A stretch of 7,773 nucleotides of DNA, taken from NCBI GenBank assembly GCA_947065955.1, contig CAMSXY010000051.1, forward strand, positions 1 through 7,773, written 5' to 3'. The DNA comes from an uncultured Caryophanales bacterium (lineage in GTDB: Bacteria; Bacillota_I; Bacilli_A; RF39; UBA660). The position numbers and the translations under genes were made by a program. Under the pieces are notes generated by a model. It made no database searches, was not told the origin of the DNA, and saw only the letters and a program-made list of their open reading frames with translations. Positions 1 to 6,211 of this stretch are shown one piece after another (within the stretch, counting starts at the first letter, position 1; every line of letters begins with the position of its first letter).

Positions 1-1
1 A

Positions 2-35
2 AAAAAATACTATAAAATTTTTTATAGTATTTTTT
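2..35 (-). terminator. AT-only hairpin terminator closing the sigma/TPR-like unit
   Basis: Bases 7-17 are a perfect inverted repeat of 20-30 (one G:C pair, otherwise A:T). Flanking A and T runs extend the stem to about 16 bp (2-17 with 20-35). In the minus-strand transcript it begins two bases after the stop codon of the upstream gene and ends in a run of seven U, the layout of a rho-independent terminator. The low GC of the stem makes its strength uncertain. Because it is symmetrical it could also stop plus-strand transcripts entering from the right. Confidence 0.7.
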
Positions 36-37
36 AT

Positions 38-868
38 TTAGCTTTTTAAAATAAGTTTTTTTGAGGCTTTAGAAGGATATTTTTTTCTATACCTCTTTAC
101 TTCTATTAACAAAGAAGTAACTAAATAAGATCTTTCATTTTCTCTAACGCTCTCTAGAAAAAGATCTCCAACTTCAAAATTTTCTTGTTCATAGCATTCC
201 ATAGCGTATAAAAGAGATAAAATGTTCTGGGACTCTTCATTTAAACCAAACATTTTACAAGCTTCTTCTAGCGAGGAACCCATAAGTAGGAAATTTTTTA
301 TTTCCGTTTTATAAAATTGAAAATCAGCACTGTTCTTAAAATCGTTTATACTTATGGAAGAAAACTTTCGATTTTTTTCAAAAATTAATTTTTCTAAAGA
401 ACTGTTTATTTCTTCTGTATGAAAATCTCCTATTTTATCTTTAGATAATGCTTGGGCGATGGTTAGATAATCAATAGCTAACATAAGATCTTGTTTTAAT
501 GTCTTTTGATAATACCTTTGCATATAGCTTAATCCAATTTTAACCATAGCGAGTACAGACATTCCTCCCCCTACATTTTTTTGTGTATCTAATATAGGAC
601 GGTAACTTTCTATACAAGTATCGTACTTTCCTGTTTGATAGGCTTCATCTCCCTTTTTAGAAAGATGATAAAGACCGATTGATCTATTTTGACTATTTTT
701 TATTGCTATTCGTTTTGAGGAATCGGTTTGAACAGTAAAGAAAATGAAATCCTCTTCTTCCTTTAATGTTTCTTGTAATTTTAAAGCCTTGTTTGTTTCT
801 TCCTCACGAAATAAATAAATACCATATTTTAATACATGTTTTAATATATTATCCTTTTTTTCTTTCAT
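38..868 (-). CDS. Unrecognised TPR-like protein coupled to a sigma factor
   Basis: I do not recognise this 276-residue protein. It has no signal peptide or membrane segment, so it is probably cytoplasmic. Residues 66-96 read like a TPR helix pair (G73, G80, Y82 and Y89 in the expected pattern). Residues 106-141 form a second amphipathic pair. Residues 213-243 look like a third (LLYAMECYEQENFEVGDLFL). Between them, 198-212 (SSLEEACKMFGLNEE) resembles a short helix-turn-helix or capping unit. Both ends are very lysine-rich. Its ATG lies inside the stop of the sigma-like gene (ATGA overlap), with GAAGGG six bases upstream within that gene, so the two are translationally coupled. Coupling to a sigma factor makes a regulatory or protein-binding role (anti-sigma, adaptor) plausible, but that is inference; no known anti-sigma motif is visible. 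The coding region is visibly more AT-rich than parE. Confidence 0.8.
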   Translation of the reverse strand: MKEKKDNILKHVLKYGIYLFREEETNKALKLQETLKEEEDFIFFTVQTDSSKRIAIKNSQNRSIGLYHLSKKGDEAYQTGKYDTCIESYRPILDTQKNVGGGMSVLAMVKIGLSYMQRYYQKTLKQDLMLAIDYLTIAQALSKDKIGDFHTEEINSSLEKLIFEKNRKFSSISINDFKNSADFQFYKTEIKNFLLMGSSLEEACKMFGLNEESQNILSLLYAMECYEQENFEVGDLFLESVRENERSYLVTSLLIEVKRYRKKYPSKASKKLILKS

Positions 869-1959
869 AGAATTCCCTTCTTTTTTAATAGTAATTGCTT
901 TATTTTTGGAACTACTTCTCCATAATATTGAGCTTTTTGGTCTATTGTTAAAGTAGAACCCTCAAAGTTTTGGTCTAATAAATTTTTCTCTAAATCTGTT
1001 AAATTCGAATCTACATACGCTAATTCTTCTTCTGTTGCACGAAAATATTCTTCTTTGGTCTTTTTTGTCCTTTTTTTATCAGGAAACGAAATAGACTTTA
1101 ATGCTGCATTGGGATTGATAGCGTAGTCTAATAAATTTTTTATTTCTGATTGAAATTTCATTTTTTTTAATATTTTTTTGTTTAATTTTAAAATATAGTT
1201 CGTTCTTATTCCAAGTAGTTTAGAAATTTGCTTTATAGATTTTTTTTCAGTATCTAAACCATATAAGTATTGAATGATTTCCTTTTGTTTATTTGTAAAA
1301 TCGATTTTTTTTAATAATTCTCGTACTTGATTTTGAAACTTTTTTTGTAAAATACTTTCTTCTAAATTATCATAAGAAAATAATGAGCTATTTTTTGTTT
1401 CTAAGTTACTTTCTTCTAAAGAAATTATAGTAGGTATTTTATTTTGGAGTAAGCTTTCTAATTGCAATATTTCTTCTTCACAAATATCAAGTTCAAGGGC
1501 TAATTCATAGCTTGTTGGTTTTCGATTCCATCTTCTTTCTAATAATTGAGCTATTTTTTTATATTTTTTTATAAATTCAGATTGTTGGTAAGTAAAATTT
1601 ATGATGGGGAATTGTTTTTCAAGAACTTTTTGTATAGATCTTTGAATCAATAAAATAGCATGGGATTCAAAAGAACCTTTTGTTTCATCAAAGGTATCAA
1701 AAGCTTCTATAAGGGCAATGCTCCCTTCTTGAATTAAATCAAACCATTCTACTCCTTGATTCTTATATTTTTCTGTCACCTTAAGTACTAAGGGTAAGTT
1801 CATTTTTATAAATTGGTTTCTTGCTTCTTGATCGTTTCTTCTTATTTTATCTATCCATTTTTTTTCTTCCTCTTTTGTTAAAGGTGTTTTTGAAAGTTCC
1901 TCTAAATATGTGATTTCTTCTGCATTCATAAAATCCTCTGGATTTTTTTCTTTTTTCAT
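865..1959 (-). CDS. Divergent sigma-70-family factor with C-terminal extension
   Basis: This 364-residue protein has the RpoD-like order without region 1.1. Region 1.2 is about 14-45, region 2.1 46-66 (NLPLVLKVTEKY), region 2.2 67-93 (DLIQEGSIALIEAFDTFD, close to the core-binding consensus), region 3 about 126-175 (RKPTSYELALELDI), a short finger at 176-200 (IISLEES) and region 4 at 218-268 (YGLD, then an IKQISKLLGI helix-turn-helix). It should bind core RNA polymerase and direct it to promoters. Regions 2.3/2.4 are degenerate: where RpoD has YATWWIRQA this has HAILLIQRS. The region 4 recognition helix is IRTNYILKLN instead of the usual VTRERIRQIE. Residues 270-364 are an extra tail whose end resembles another region 4. 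It is therefore probably an alternative factor, not the main RpoD. The start has AGGGGG about 10 bases upstream; M11, preceded by AGAGGA, is an alternative start. The gene has its own promoter and overlaps the next gene by 4 nt. Confidence 0.88.
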   Translation of the reverse strand: MKKEKNPEDFMNAEEITYLEELSKTPLTKEEEKKWIDKIRRNDQEARNQFIKMNLPLVLKVTEKYKNQGVEWFDLIQEGSIALIEAFDTFDETKGSFESHAILLIQRSIQKVLEKQFPIINFTYQQSEFIKKYKKIAQLLERRWNRKPTSYELALELDICEEEILQLESLLQNKIPTIISLEESNLETKNSSLFSYDNLEESILQKKFQNQVRELLKKIDFTNKQKEIIQYLYGLDTEKKSIKQISKLLGIRTNYILKLNKKILKKMKFQSEIKNLLDYAINPNAALKSISFPDKKRTKKTKEEYFRATEEELAYVDSNLTDLEKNLLDQNFEGSTLTIDQKAQYYGEVVPKIKQLLLKKKGIL

Positions 1960-1969
1960 TTTTAAAACG

Positions 1970-2018
1970 CCCCCTATCGTTTTTTTAATAAAAATTTTTT
2001 TATGGCATAAAAAAACGA
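1970..2018 (-). promoter_or_regulatory. Leader with two mutually exclusive hairpins before the sigma gene
   Basis: The predicted 5' leader contains three complementary arms. Bases 2009-2018 pair perfectly with 1977-1986 (10 bp, TCGTTTTTTT). The same bases 2007-2015 pair perfectly with 1995-2003 (9 bp) around a three-base loop. The two hairpins cannot form together. The distal arm ends one base from the Shine-Dalgarno AGGGGG at 1970-1975, so the choice could affect ribosome access. The stems are almost all A:T and could be chance in such AT-rich DNA. No known riboswitch is recognised. Confidence 0.3.
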
Positions 2019-2028
2019 ATGCTTGGTT

Positions 2029-2057
2029 ATTATATCACATTTTTTTTATTCTGTAAA
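2029..2057 (-). promoter_or_regulatory. Housekeeping-type extended -10 promoter of the sigma/TPR-like unit
   Basis: On the minus strand TTTACA (2052-2057) and TATAAT (2029-2034) are separated by exactly 17 bases, and TG one base before the -10 makes an extended -10. Five of six -35 bases and all -10 bases match the SigA consensus. Transcription should start near 2022, giving a leader of about 60 nt. The sigma-like gene is therefore predicted to be transcribed by the main sigma factor rather than by itself. Confidence 0.8.
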
Positions 2058-2113
2058 TTTGAGCCTTTATCTTTTGTTTTTCTATATATTTCTTTATTTT
2101 TATAAAATTTTTT

Positions 2114-2150
2114 AAAAATAAAAAAGGTTTATGCATTTGAAACCTTTTTT
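2114..2150 (-). terminator. parE terminator overlapping the end of the coding region
   Basis: Bases 2120-2130 and 2140-2150 form a perfect 11-bp stem (AAAAAAGGTTT / AAACCTTTTTT) around a 9-base loop. On the minus transcript the 3' arm ends in six U, then A and five more U. The 5' arm encodes the last ParE codons and the TAA stop straddles the loop and 3' arm, so terminator and coding sequence share bases. Confidence 0.85.
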
Positions 2151-4057
2151 TGTTCTAAGTCAAAAGTATCTTCCATAGAAAAATCTACATTTTCTTCAAT
2201 CCATTCTTTTCTTGGTTCAACTTTATCTCCCATTAAAATCGATACTCTTTTTTCTGCAAGAGCTACATCTGTAATATTTACCTTTATTAAGCTTCTTGTC
2301 TCTGGATTCATTGTTGTATCCCATAGTTGTTCTGCATCCATCTCCCCTAATCCTTTATAACGCTGTGTTTCCATTTTTCCTGTACTTTTTGAAAGGATTT
2401 CTTTTCTTTCCTCATCTGTCCAAGCATAGTAAGAAGTTTTATTATTATAAATTTTGTAAAGAGGAGGGTTTGCGATATAAAGTTTTCCAGCTTCAATTAA
2501 AGGTTTCATATAGCGATAAAAGAAGGTTACTAATAATATTTGGATATGGGCTCCATCATCATCGGCATCGGTCATAATAATGACCTTATCGTAATTGCAA
2601 TCCTTGATATCAAAATCACTTCCAACTCCGGCTCCTATGGTATAAATCATTGTATTAATTTCTTCGTTTTTCATAATTTCTTCTAGACGAGCTTTTTCTG
2701 TATTAATGACTTTCCCACGAAGAGGAAGAATGGCTTGAAAGGTACGATCTCTACCATTTTTAGCTGTTCCACCTGCGGAATCTCCCTCTACTAAAAAAAG
2801 TTCATTTTTGCTTGGATTTTTAAAAGAAGCAGGAGTCAATTTATCACTGATTAATCGTTCTTTTTTCGTTTTGGCTTTTCCATTTCTAGCTTCATCTCTA
2901 GCTTTTCTAGCAGCTTCTCTTGCTATTTTACTTTTTAGCATTTTATCTAAGATCTTGGTTGCAATTTCTTTATTTTCTTCTAAAAAGAACTGTAGTTTTT
3001 CGCTAATGATACTTTCTGTAACATTTCTAGCCTGTGGCGTCCCTAGTTTTCCTTTGGTCTGTCCCTCAAATTGAAGTAGAGATTCAGGAATTTGCAAGCT
3101 TAAAATGGCTGTCATTCCTTCTCTTGTATCAGGTCCTTCTAAGTTTTTATCTTTTGGTTTTAAATAACTATTTTCCCTTGCATAGTCATTAAATACTCTT
3201 GTTAAAGCGGTTTTAAGACCCACTTCATGGCTTCCACCATCACTTGTTTTTACATTGTTTACAAAAGACACAATGTTTTCTGAGTAAGTATCTGTATATT
3301 GAAAAGCAAGTTCTACTTGAATCCCTTCTTTGTTTCCCTCAAAATAGATTACTTTATGAAGTGTTTCTTTATCTTCGTTTAAATATTCAACAAAAGATTG
3401 AAGTCCATCTTCATAATGAAAACTTTCACTTTTCTTGTCTTCTTCATCGATAACGTCGACGGTTAATCCTTTTAGTAAAAAGGCACACTCTTGCATTCTT
3501 TCACAAATTGTTGTAAAAGAAAAAGTGGTTGTAGAAAAGATTTCTTCGTCTGGTAAAAACCTTACTTTGGTTCCTGTTTTACTTGTTTTTATTCCCTGTT
3601 TTAAGGGAATTTTGGTTTTTCCACCTTCCTCAAAACGAATATAGTATTCATAGCCATCTCTTCGTATTGTTACTTCCATCCACTTACTTAAAGCATTTAC
3701 AACACTTGCCCCGACTCCATGAAGACCCCCTGATACTTTATATCCACCACTTTCAAATTTTCCTCCCGCATGTAAAACGGTATAAATAACTTCTGGAGTC
3801 GATACTCCACTTTCATGTATTCCAACAGGGATTCCTCTTCCTTCATCTTCTACACTAATACTGTGATCTTCATGAAGGATGATTTTTATCTTTTTTCCAA
3901 ACCCATTAATGACCTCATCAATGGCATTATCTACAATTTCCCACACAAGATGGTGTAACCCTCTTTTATCGGTTGATCCAATATACATTCCAGGTCTTTT
4001 TCTTACAGCCTCTAGTCCTTCTAATATTTTTATGGAACTTTCATCATATTTTACCAT
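2129..4057 (-). CDS. parE: DNA topoisomerase IV subunit B (ParE)
   Basis: ParE is the ATPase and TOPRIM subunit of topoisomerase IV, which with ParC decatenates daughter chromosomes by passing one duplex through another. With the start used here it is 642 residues, a normal family length. The GHKL ATPase domain shows EIVDN (E40, N44), DEGRGIP (71-77) and the glycine-rich GGLHGVGAS (110-118); QTKGKLGT (333-340) is the transducer lysine loop. TOPRIM has EGDSAGG (424-430) and DADDDGAH (497-504) for metal binding. ParE rather than GyrB is indicated by AFLLKGL (192-198), GKVINTEKA (448-456), AHIQ (503-506) and VEPRKEWIE (613-621, where GyrB has REFIE). An in-frame ATG 11 codons upstream exists, but the start at 4057 is preferred: it has AGGTGAT at 4061-4067, begins like family members, and the longer form would run into the -10 box. 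It stands alone between a promoter and a terminator; parC, its usual neighbour, is absent. Confidence 0.96.
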   Translation of the reverse strand: MVKYDESSIKILEGLEAVRKRPGMYIGSTDKRGLHHLVWEIVDNAIDEVINGFGKKIKIILHEDHSISVEDEGRGIPVGIHESGVSTPEVIYTVLHAGGKFESGGYKVSGGLHGVGASVVNALSKWMEVTIRRDGYEYYIRFEEGGKTKIPLKQGIKTSKTGTKVRFLPDEEIFSTTTFSFTTICERMQECAFLLKGLTVDVIDEEDKKSESFHYEDGLQSFVEYLNEDKETLHKVIYFEGNKEGIQVELAFQYTDTYSENIVSFVNNVKTSDGGSHEVGLKTALTRVFNDYARENSYLKPKDKNLEGPDTREGMTAILSLQIPESLLQFEGQTKGKLGTPQARNVTESIISEKLQFFLEENKEIATKILDKMLKSKIAREAARKARDEARNGKAKTKKERLISDKLTPASFKNPSKNELFLVEGDSAGGTAKNGRDRTFQAILPLRGKVINTEKARLEEIMKNEEINTMIYTIGAGVGSDFDIKDCNYDKVIIMTDADDDGAHIQILLVTFFYRYMKPLIEAGKLYIANPPLYKIYNNKTSYYAWTDEERKEILSKSTGKMETQRYKGLGEMDAEQLWDTTMNPETRSLIKVNITDVALAEKRVSILMGDKVEPRKEWIEENVDFSMEDTFDLEQKKVSNA

Positions 4058-4072
4058 TGTATCACCTATTTT

Positions 4073-4101
4073 ATTATACCAAAGATCCAAAAAAAAACCA
4101 A
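4073..4101 (-). promoter_or_regulatory. parE promoter with its -35 inside the upstream terminator
   Basis: TATAAT (4073-4078) is preceded after 17 bases by TTGGTT (4096-4101), a three-of-six match to TTGACA. The predicted start near 4066 leaves only about 10 nt before the ATG and falls at the Shine-Dalgarno AGGTGAT, so the leader is minimal. The -35 bases are the 3' arm of the pilin-gene terminator. Confidence 0.65.
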
Positions 4102-4114
4102 GAAATACTTGGTT
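4089..4114 (-). terminator. Terminator of the rhomboid/pilin unit
   Basis: AACCAAG (4096-4102) and CTTGGTT (4108-4114) form a 7-bp stem around AAATA. On the minus transcript the stem is followed without a gap by seven further U (4089-4095), a typical rho-independent terminator. The first two bases of the pilin TAA stop lie in the 5' arm. Confidence 0.85.
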
Positions 4115-4988
4115 ATTTTACCTTAATTAGCCTTTTTTTCATACTTTCGTTTCCACTTTTATCTTTTGCATAATAAGTAAGAATATATCTTCCACTTTGT
4201 TCTTTTACCTCTCCTTTATAAGTCACGACAATCTCTTCTTCACTATTATCCTTTGCTTGTACCCCTTTTAAAGGATCGAAGTTTTTTACTTCCGAAATTG
4301 TTATTTCGGTTGTATCTTCTAAAGTAATTTCGGGTGGTGTTGTATCTCTTACAATCACGGTTCGAACCATGTTGGATGTTTTTTCTTTATCTGTAACGGC
4401 ATAATGAATTACATAAGTTTTAAAAGAAGAGGTATCAATTCTACTGACTTCATTATCCAAATAAAGAATTTGTTGTGTTATTCTGCTTGTGATGTCAGCT
4501 CCTTCTTTGGAATAGGCTATGACACCTTTTTCTTCATAAGGTGTATTTAATTCAACATATTCTAAATAATTTCCTTGTAAAAGAAGGGTTGGTGCATTTT
4601 CATCGTAAGTTTCTTCACTTCCAGAATCTTCTTTTACTTCGAATACAAAATTATTCAATTTCCTTTTGATAACAATTAACATATCATTTGGAAACAATTC
4701 TTTGGTAACAGGGTTTTTAATGTTTAAATTTAAATCTCCGCTTCTTTTTAAAGTTCCTAAAGTTAGTGTTAATTCTTCTCCTTCTTTTACAGGTAAATTC
4801 TTGATATTTTCTTTTTTTAAAGTCCAACTTTCCGCTGCTTTTTTTATTTCTTCAATTTGAATTTTATAAGCATTTTGTTTGTTTTTATTGATAATTTTAG
4901 TGACTTGTGGGAAAACTACGAACGCAACAATTCCAAGTATAACGAGTGTCGCCATTAATTCGATTAACGTAAATCCTGTTTTTTTCAT
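4113..4988 (-). CDS. Type IV prepilin-like protein with two Ig-like domains
   Basis: The N-terminus is a class III (type IV pilin) signal: a five-residue leader MKKTG, then FTLIELMATLVILGIVAF, with Glu at mature position 5 (E10) and a hydrophobic helix to about residue 28. Prepilin peptidase should cut after G5 and methylate F6; no such peptidase is in the window. Residues 30-120 form a small pilin-like region (NPVTKELFPND at 92-102). Residues 132-214 and 218-291 look like two tandem Ig-like domains of the DUF5011 / bacterial Ig-like kind: each opens with a PTLLL or PEITL strand and ends with a YAVTDKEKTS- or YAKDKSGNES-type turn and strand. At 291 residues it is far longer than a ComGC-like major pseudopilin. 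It is probably a minor or tip pilin or surface adhesin. The start has AAAGGA five bases upstream. It lies 12 bp behind the rhomboid gene and is probably co-transcribed with it. Confidence 0.88.
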   Translation of the reverse strand: MKKTGFTLIELMATLVILGIVAFVVFPQVTKIINKNKQNAYKIQIEEIKKAAESWTLKKENIKNLPVKEGEELTLTLGTLKRSGDLNLNIKNPVTKELFPNDMLIVIKRKLNNFVFEVKEDSGSEETYDENAPTLLLQGNYLEYVELNTPYEEKGVIAYSKEGADITSRITQQILYLDNEVSRIDTSSFKTYVIHYAVTDKEKTSNMVRTVIVRDTTPPEITLEDTTEITISEVKNFDPLKGVQAKDNSEEEIVVTYKGEVKEQSGRYILTYYAKDKSGNESMKKRLIKVK

Positions 4989-5000
4989 AAAAATCCTTTC

Positions 5001-6161
5001 TTAATGGAAAAATGCCATATAAAGTAAGAAAATGGTATAAAGGGCAGTTAATACACAACCATTTATCCTTTCTGTTTTAGATGATTTATATTTTACTCCA
5101 ACAGCCATAGAAAGCAAAATTCCAGCTAAAAATCCACCAATGTGTGCTGATAAATCAATACTTGGGAATAAAAAACCAATTCCTAAATTGAGAAGAAGAA
5201 GTGGAATAATTTGTGATTTCATAACACTACCTAAATAAACACGGTAATGATATCCAAAATACAGTAAAGATCCTAAAAGGCCGAAGATGGCTCCACTGGC
5301 TCCTGCTGATAAGACATTTTCAGGTAAAAAAGTTATGGAAAGAAGGTTCCCACAAATCGCACTTCCTAAATAAATAAGCAAATACTTTCCTTTTCCAAAG
5401 AAACTTTCAATTTGGGATCCTATAACATATAAAGCATAATTATTAAAAAGAAAATGTAGAATGCCGATGTGTAAAAAAGCACTTGTAAGAAGTCTAAAAT
5501 ATTCTCCCATTTGCAGATGAGGAATCGAAATTGCCCCAAAATTTAAAAGGGTTTGAATATCTTTGCTTCCTTTTCCAAAAAAGTACATACCAAAGAATAA
5601 AAGCGTGTTAATAAGTAAAATGGCATATGTTACGACTGGTTTTTTTAATTGAAAAACATCTGCATTTTTTTTACTTTCTATTTCACTAATTTGATTAATT
5701 TCTCCTGTAATTTTCATGAAAAGGTTCATTCCCTTTTCCTTAAAGGTTGTTTCTTTTTCAATATTTGGAAAACTATCTAAAATAAAATGATATTTTTTTA
5801 AATCTTTGGTTGTTTTTACGTCTAAAAGATCTATATTTTGTATTTCGCTAAAGTTTTCAAGATGAACATTGTCTCCTAAATTTACAAAAATACTTAAAGC
5901 CTGCATATCGATAGAAAAAGTTCTTTTTTTTATGTTTTTTATAATTTGTTTTGTTTTATAAACATCATAATTTAACTGTTCGTCGTTATGAATATATCCA
6001 GATACAATTCGAATAATTTTATAGTCTCCATCTAATTTTTCTAACCAAACTTCATCTTTTGCTCCATGTAAAATAATTGGATTATATTTTTGTTTTACAA
6101 TAAAATAATGTATGAGTTTCATTACAATTTCATCATTTTTTGTAATAATCACTTCATTCAT
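5001..6161 (-). CDS. Rhomboid family intramembrane serine protease, GluP/YqgP-like
   Basis: This membrane protease cuts transmembrane segments of other proteins. Residues 1-172 are a soluble, probably cytoplasmic N-terminal domain. Membrane helices follow at about 174-194, 222-247, 258-276, 286-305, 314-331, 336-355 and 367-385, the 6+1 layout of Gram-positive rhomboids. Catalytic features are complete: HFLFN (H236, N240, oxyanion side), GASGAIFG with nucleophile S289, and AHIGG with H340. Length is 386 residues; the B. subtilis homologue YqgP is longer, with a C-terminal TPR part that this protein lacks. The ATG has GGAG eight to nine bases upstream. It has its own promoter and precedes the Ig-pilin gene by 12 bp. 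Substrates cannot be read from the sequence; family roles include membrane protein quality control and surface-protein release. Confidence 0.93.
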   Translation of the reverse strand: MNEVIITKNDEIVMKLIHYFIVKQKYNPIILHGAKDEVWLEKLDGDYKIIRIVSGYIHNDEQLNYDVYKTKQIIKNIKKRTFSIDMQALSIFVNLGDNVHLENFSEIQNIDLLDVKTTKDLKKYHFILDSFPNIEKETTFKEKGMNLFMKITGEINQISEIESKKNADVFQLKKPVVTYAILLINTLLFFGMYFFGKGSKDIQTLLNFGAISIPHLQMGEYFRLLTSAFLHIGILHFLFNNYALYVIGSQIESFFGKGKYLLIYLGSAICGNLLSITFLPENVLSAGASGAIFGLLGSLLYFGYHYRVYLGSVMKSQIIPLLLLNLGIGFLFPSIDLSAHIGGFLAGILLSMAVGVKYKSSKTERINGCVLTALYTIFLLYMAFFH

Positions 6162-6181
6162 TTTACCATCTCCACTTTTCT

Positions 6182-6210
6182 ATTTTATAAAAATTTTTTA
6201 TTTTCGTCAA
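6182..6210 (-). promoter_or_regulatory. Promoter of the rhomboid/pilin unit
   Basis: TTGACG (6205-6210), 17 bases and TAAAAT (6182-6187) match the SigA consensus at five of six positions in each box. It starts two bases after the rluD stop. No convincing terminator separates it from rluD, so read-through from lspA-rluD may also supply this unit. The predicted start near 6175 gives a leader of about 14 nt. Confidence 0.75.
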
Positions 6211-6211
6211 A

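Noticed and set aside
865..868. Use of UGA as tryptophan (Mollicutes code), which would extend the sigma gene by eight codons
   Set aside because: The tryptophans checked are TGG, no gene contains in-frame TGA, and the ATGA overlap is a standard coupling arrangement.
2129..4057. Calling this gene gyrB
   Set aside because: The ParE-type signatures (AFLLKGL, GKVINTEKA, AHIQ, EPRKEWIE) replace the GyrB forms throughout.
4058..4090. Longer ParE start 11 codons upstream
   Set aside because: It would place the -10 TATAAT inside the coding region and lacks a ribosome site as good as AGGTGAT in front of 4057.
2296..4173. Several plus-strand open frames of 66-93 codons opposite parE and the pilin gene
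   Set aside because: They are antisense to well-supported genes, have hydrophobic low-complexity translations with no recognisable domain, and overlap one another. They are shadows.
6186..6204. AT palindrome after rluD as a terminator
   Set aside because: It is an A/T run with essentially no loop or GC core, and it is the spacer of the rhomboid promoter.
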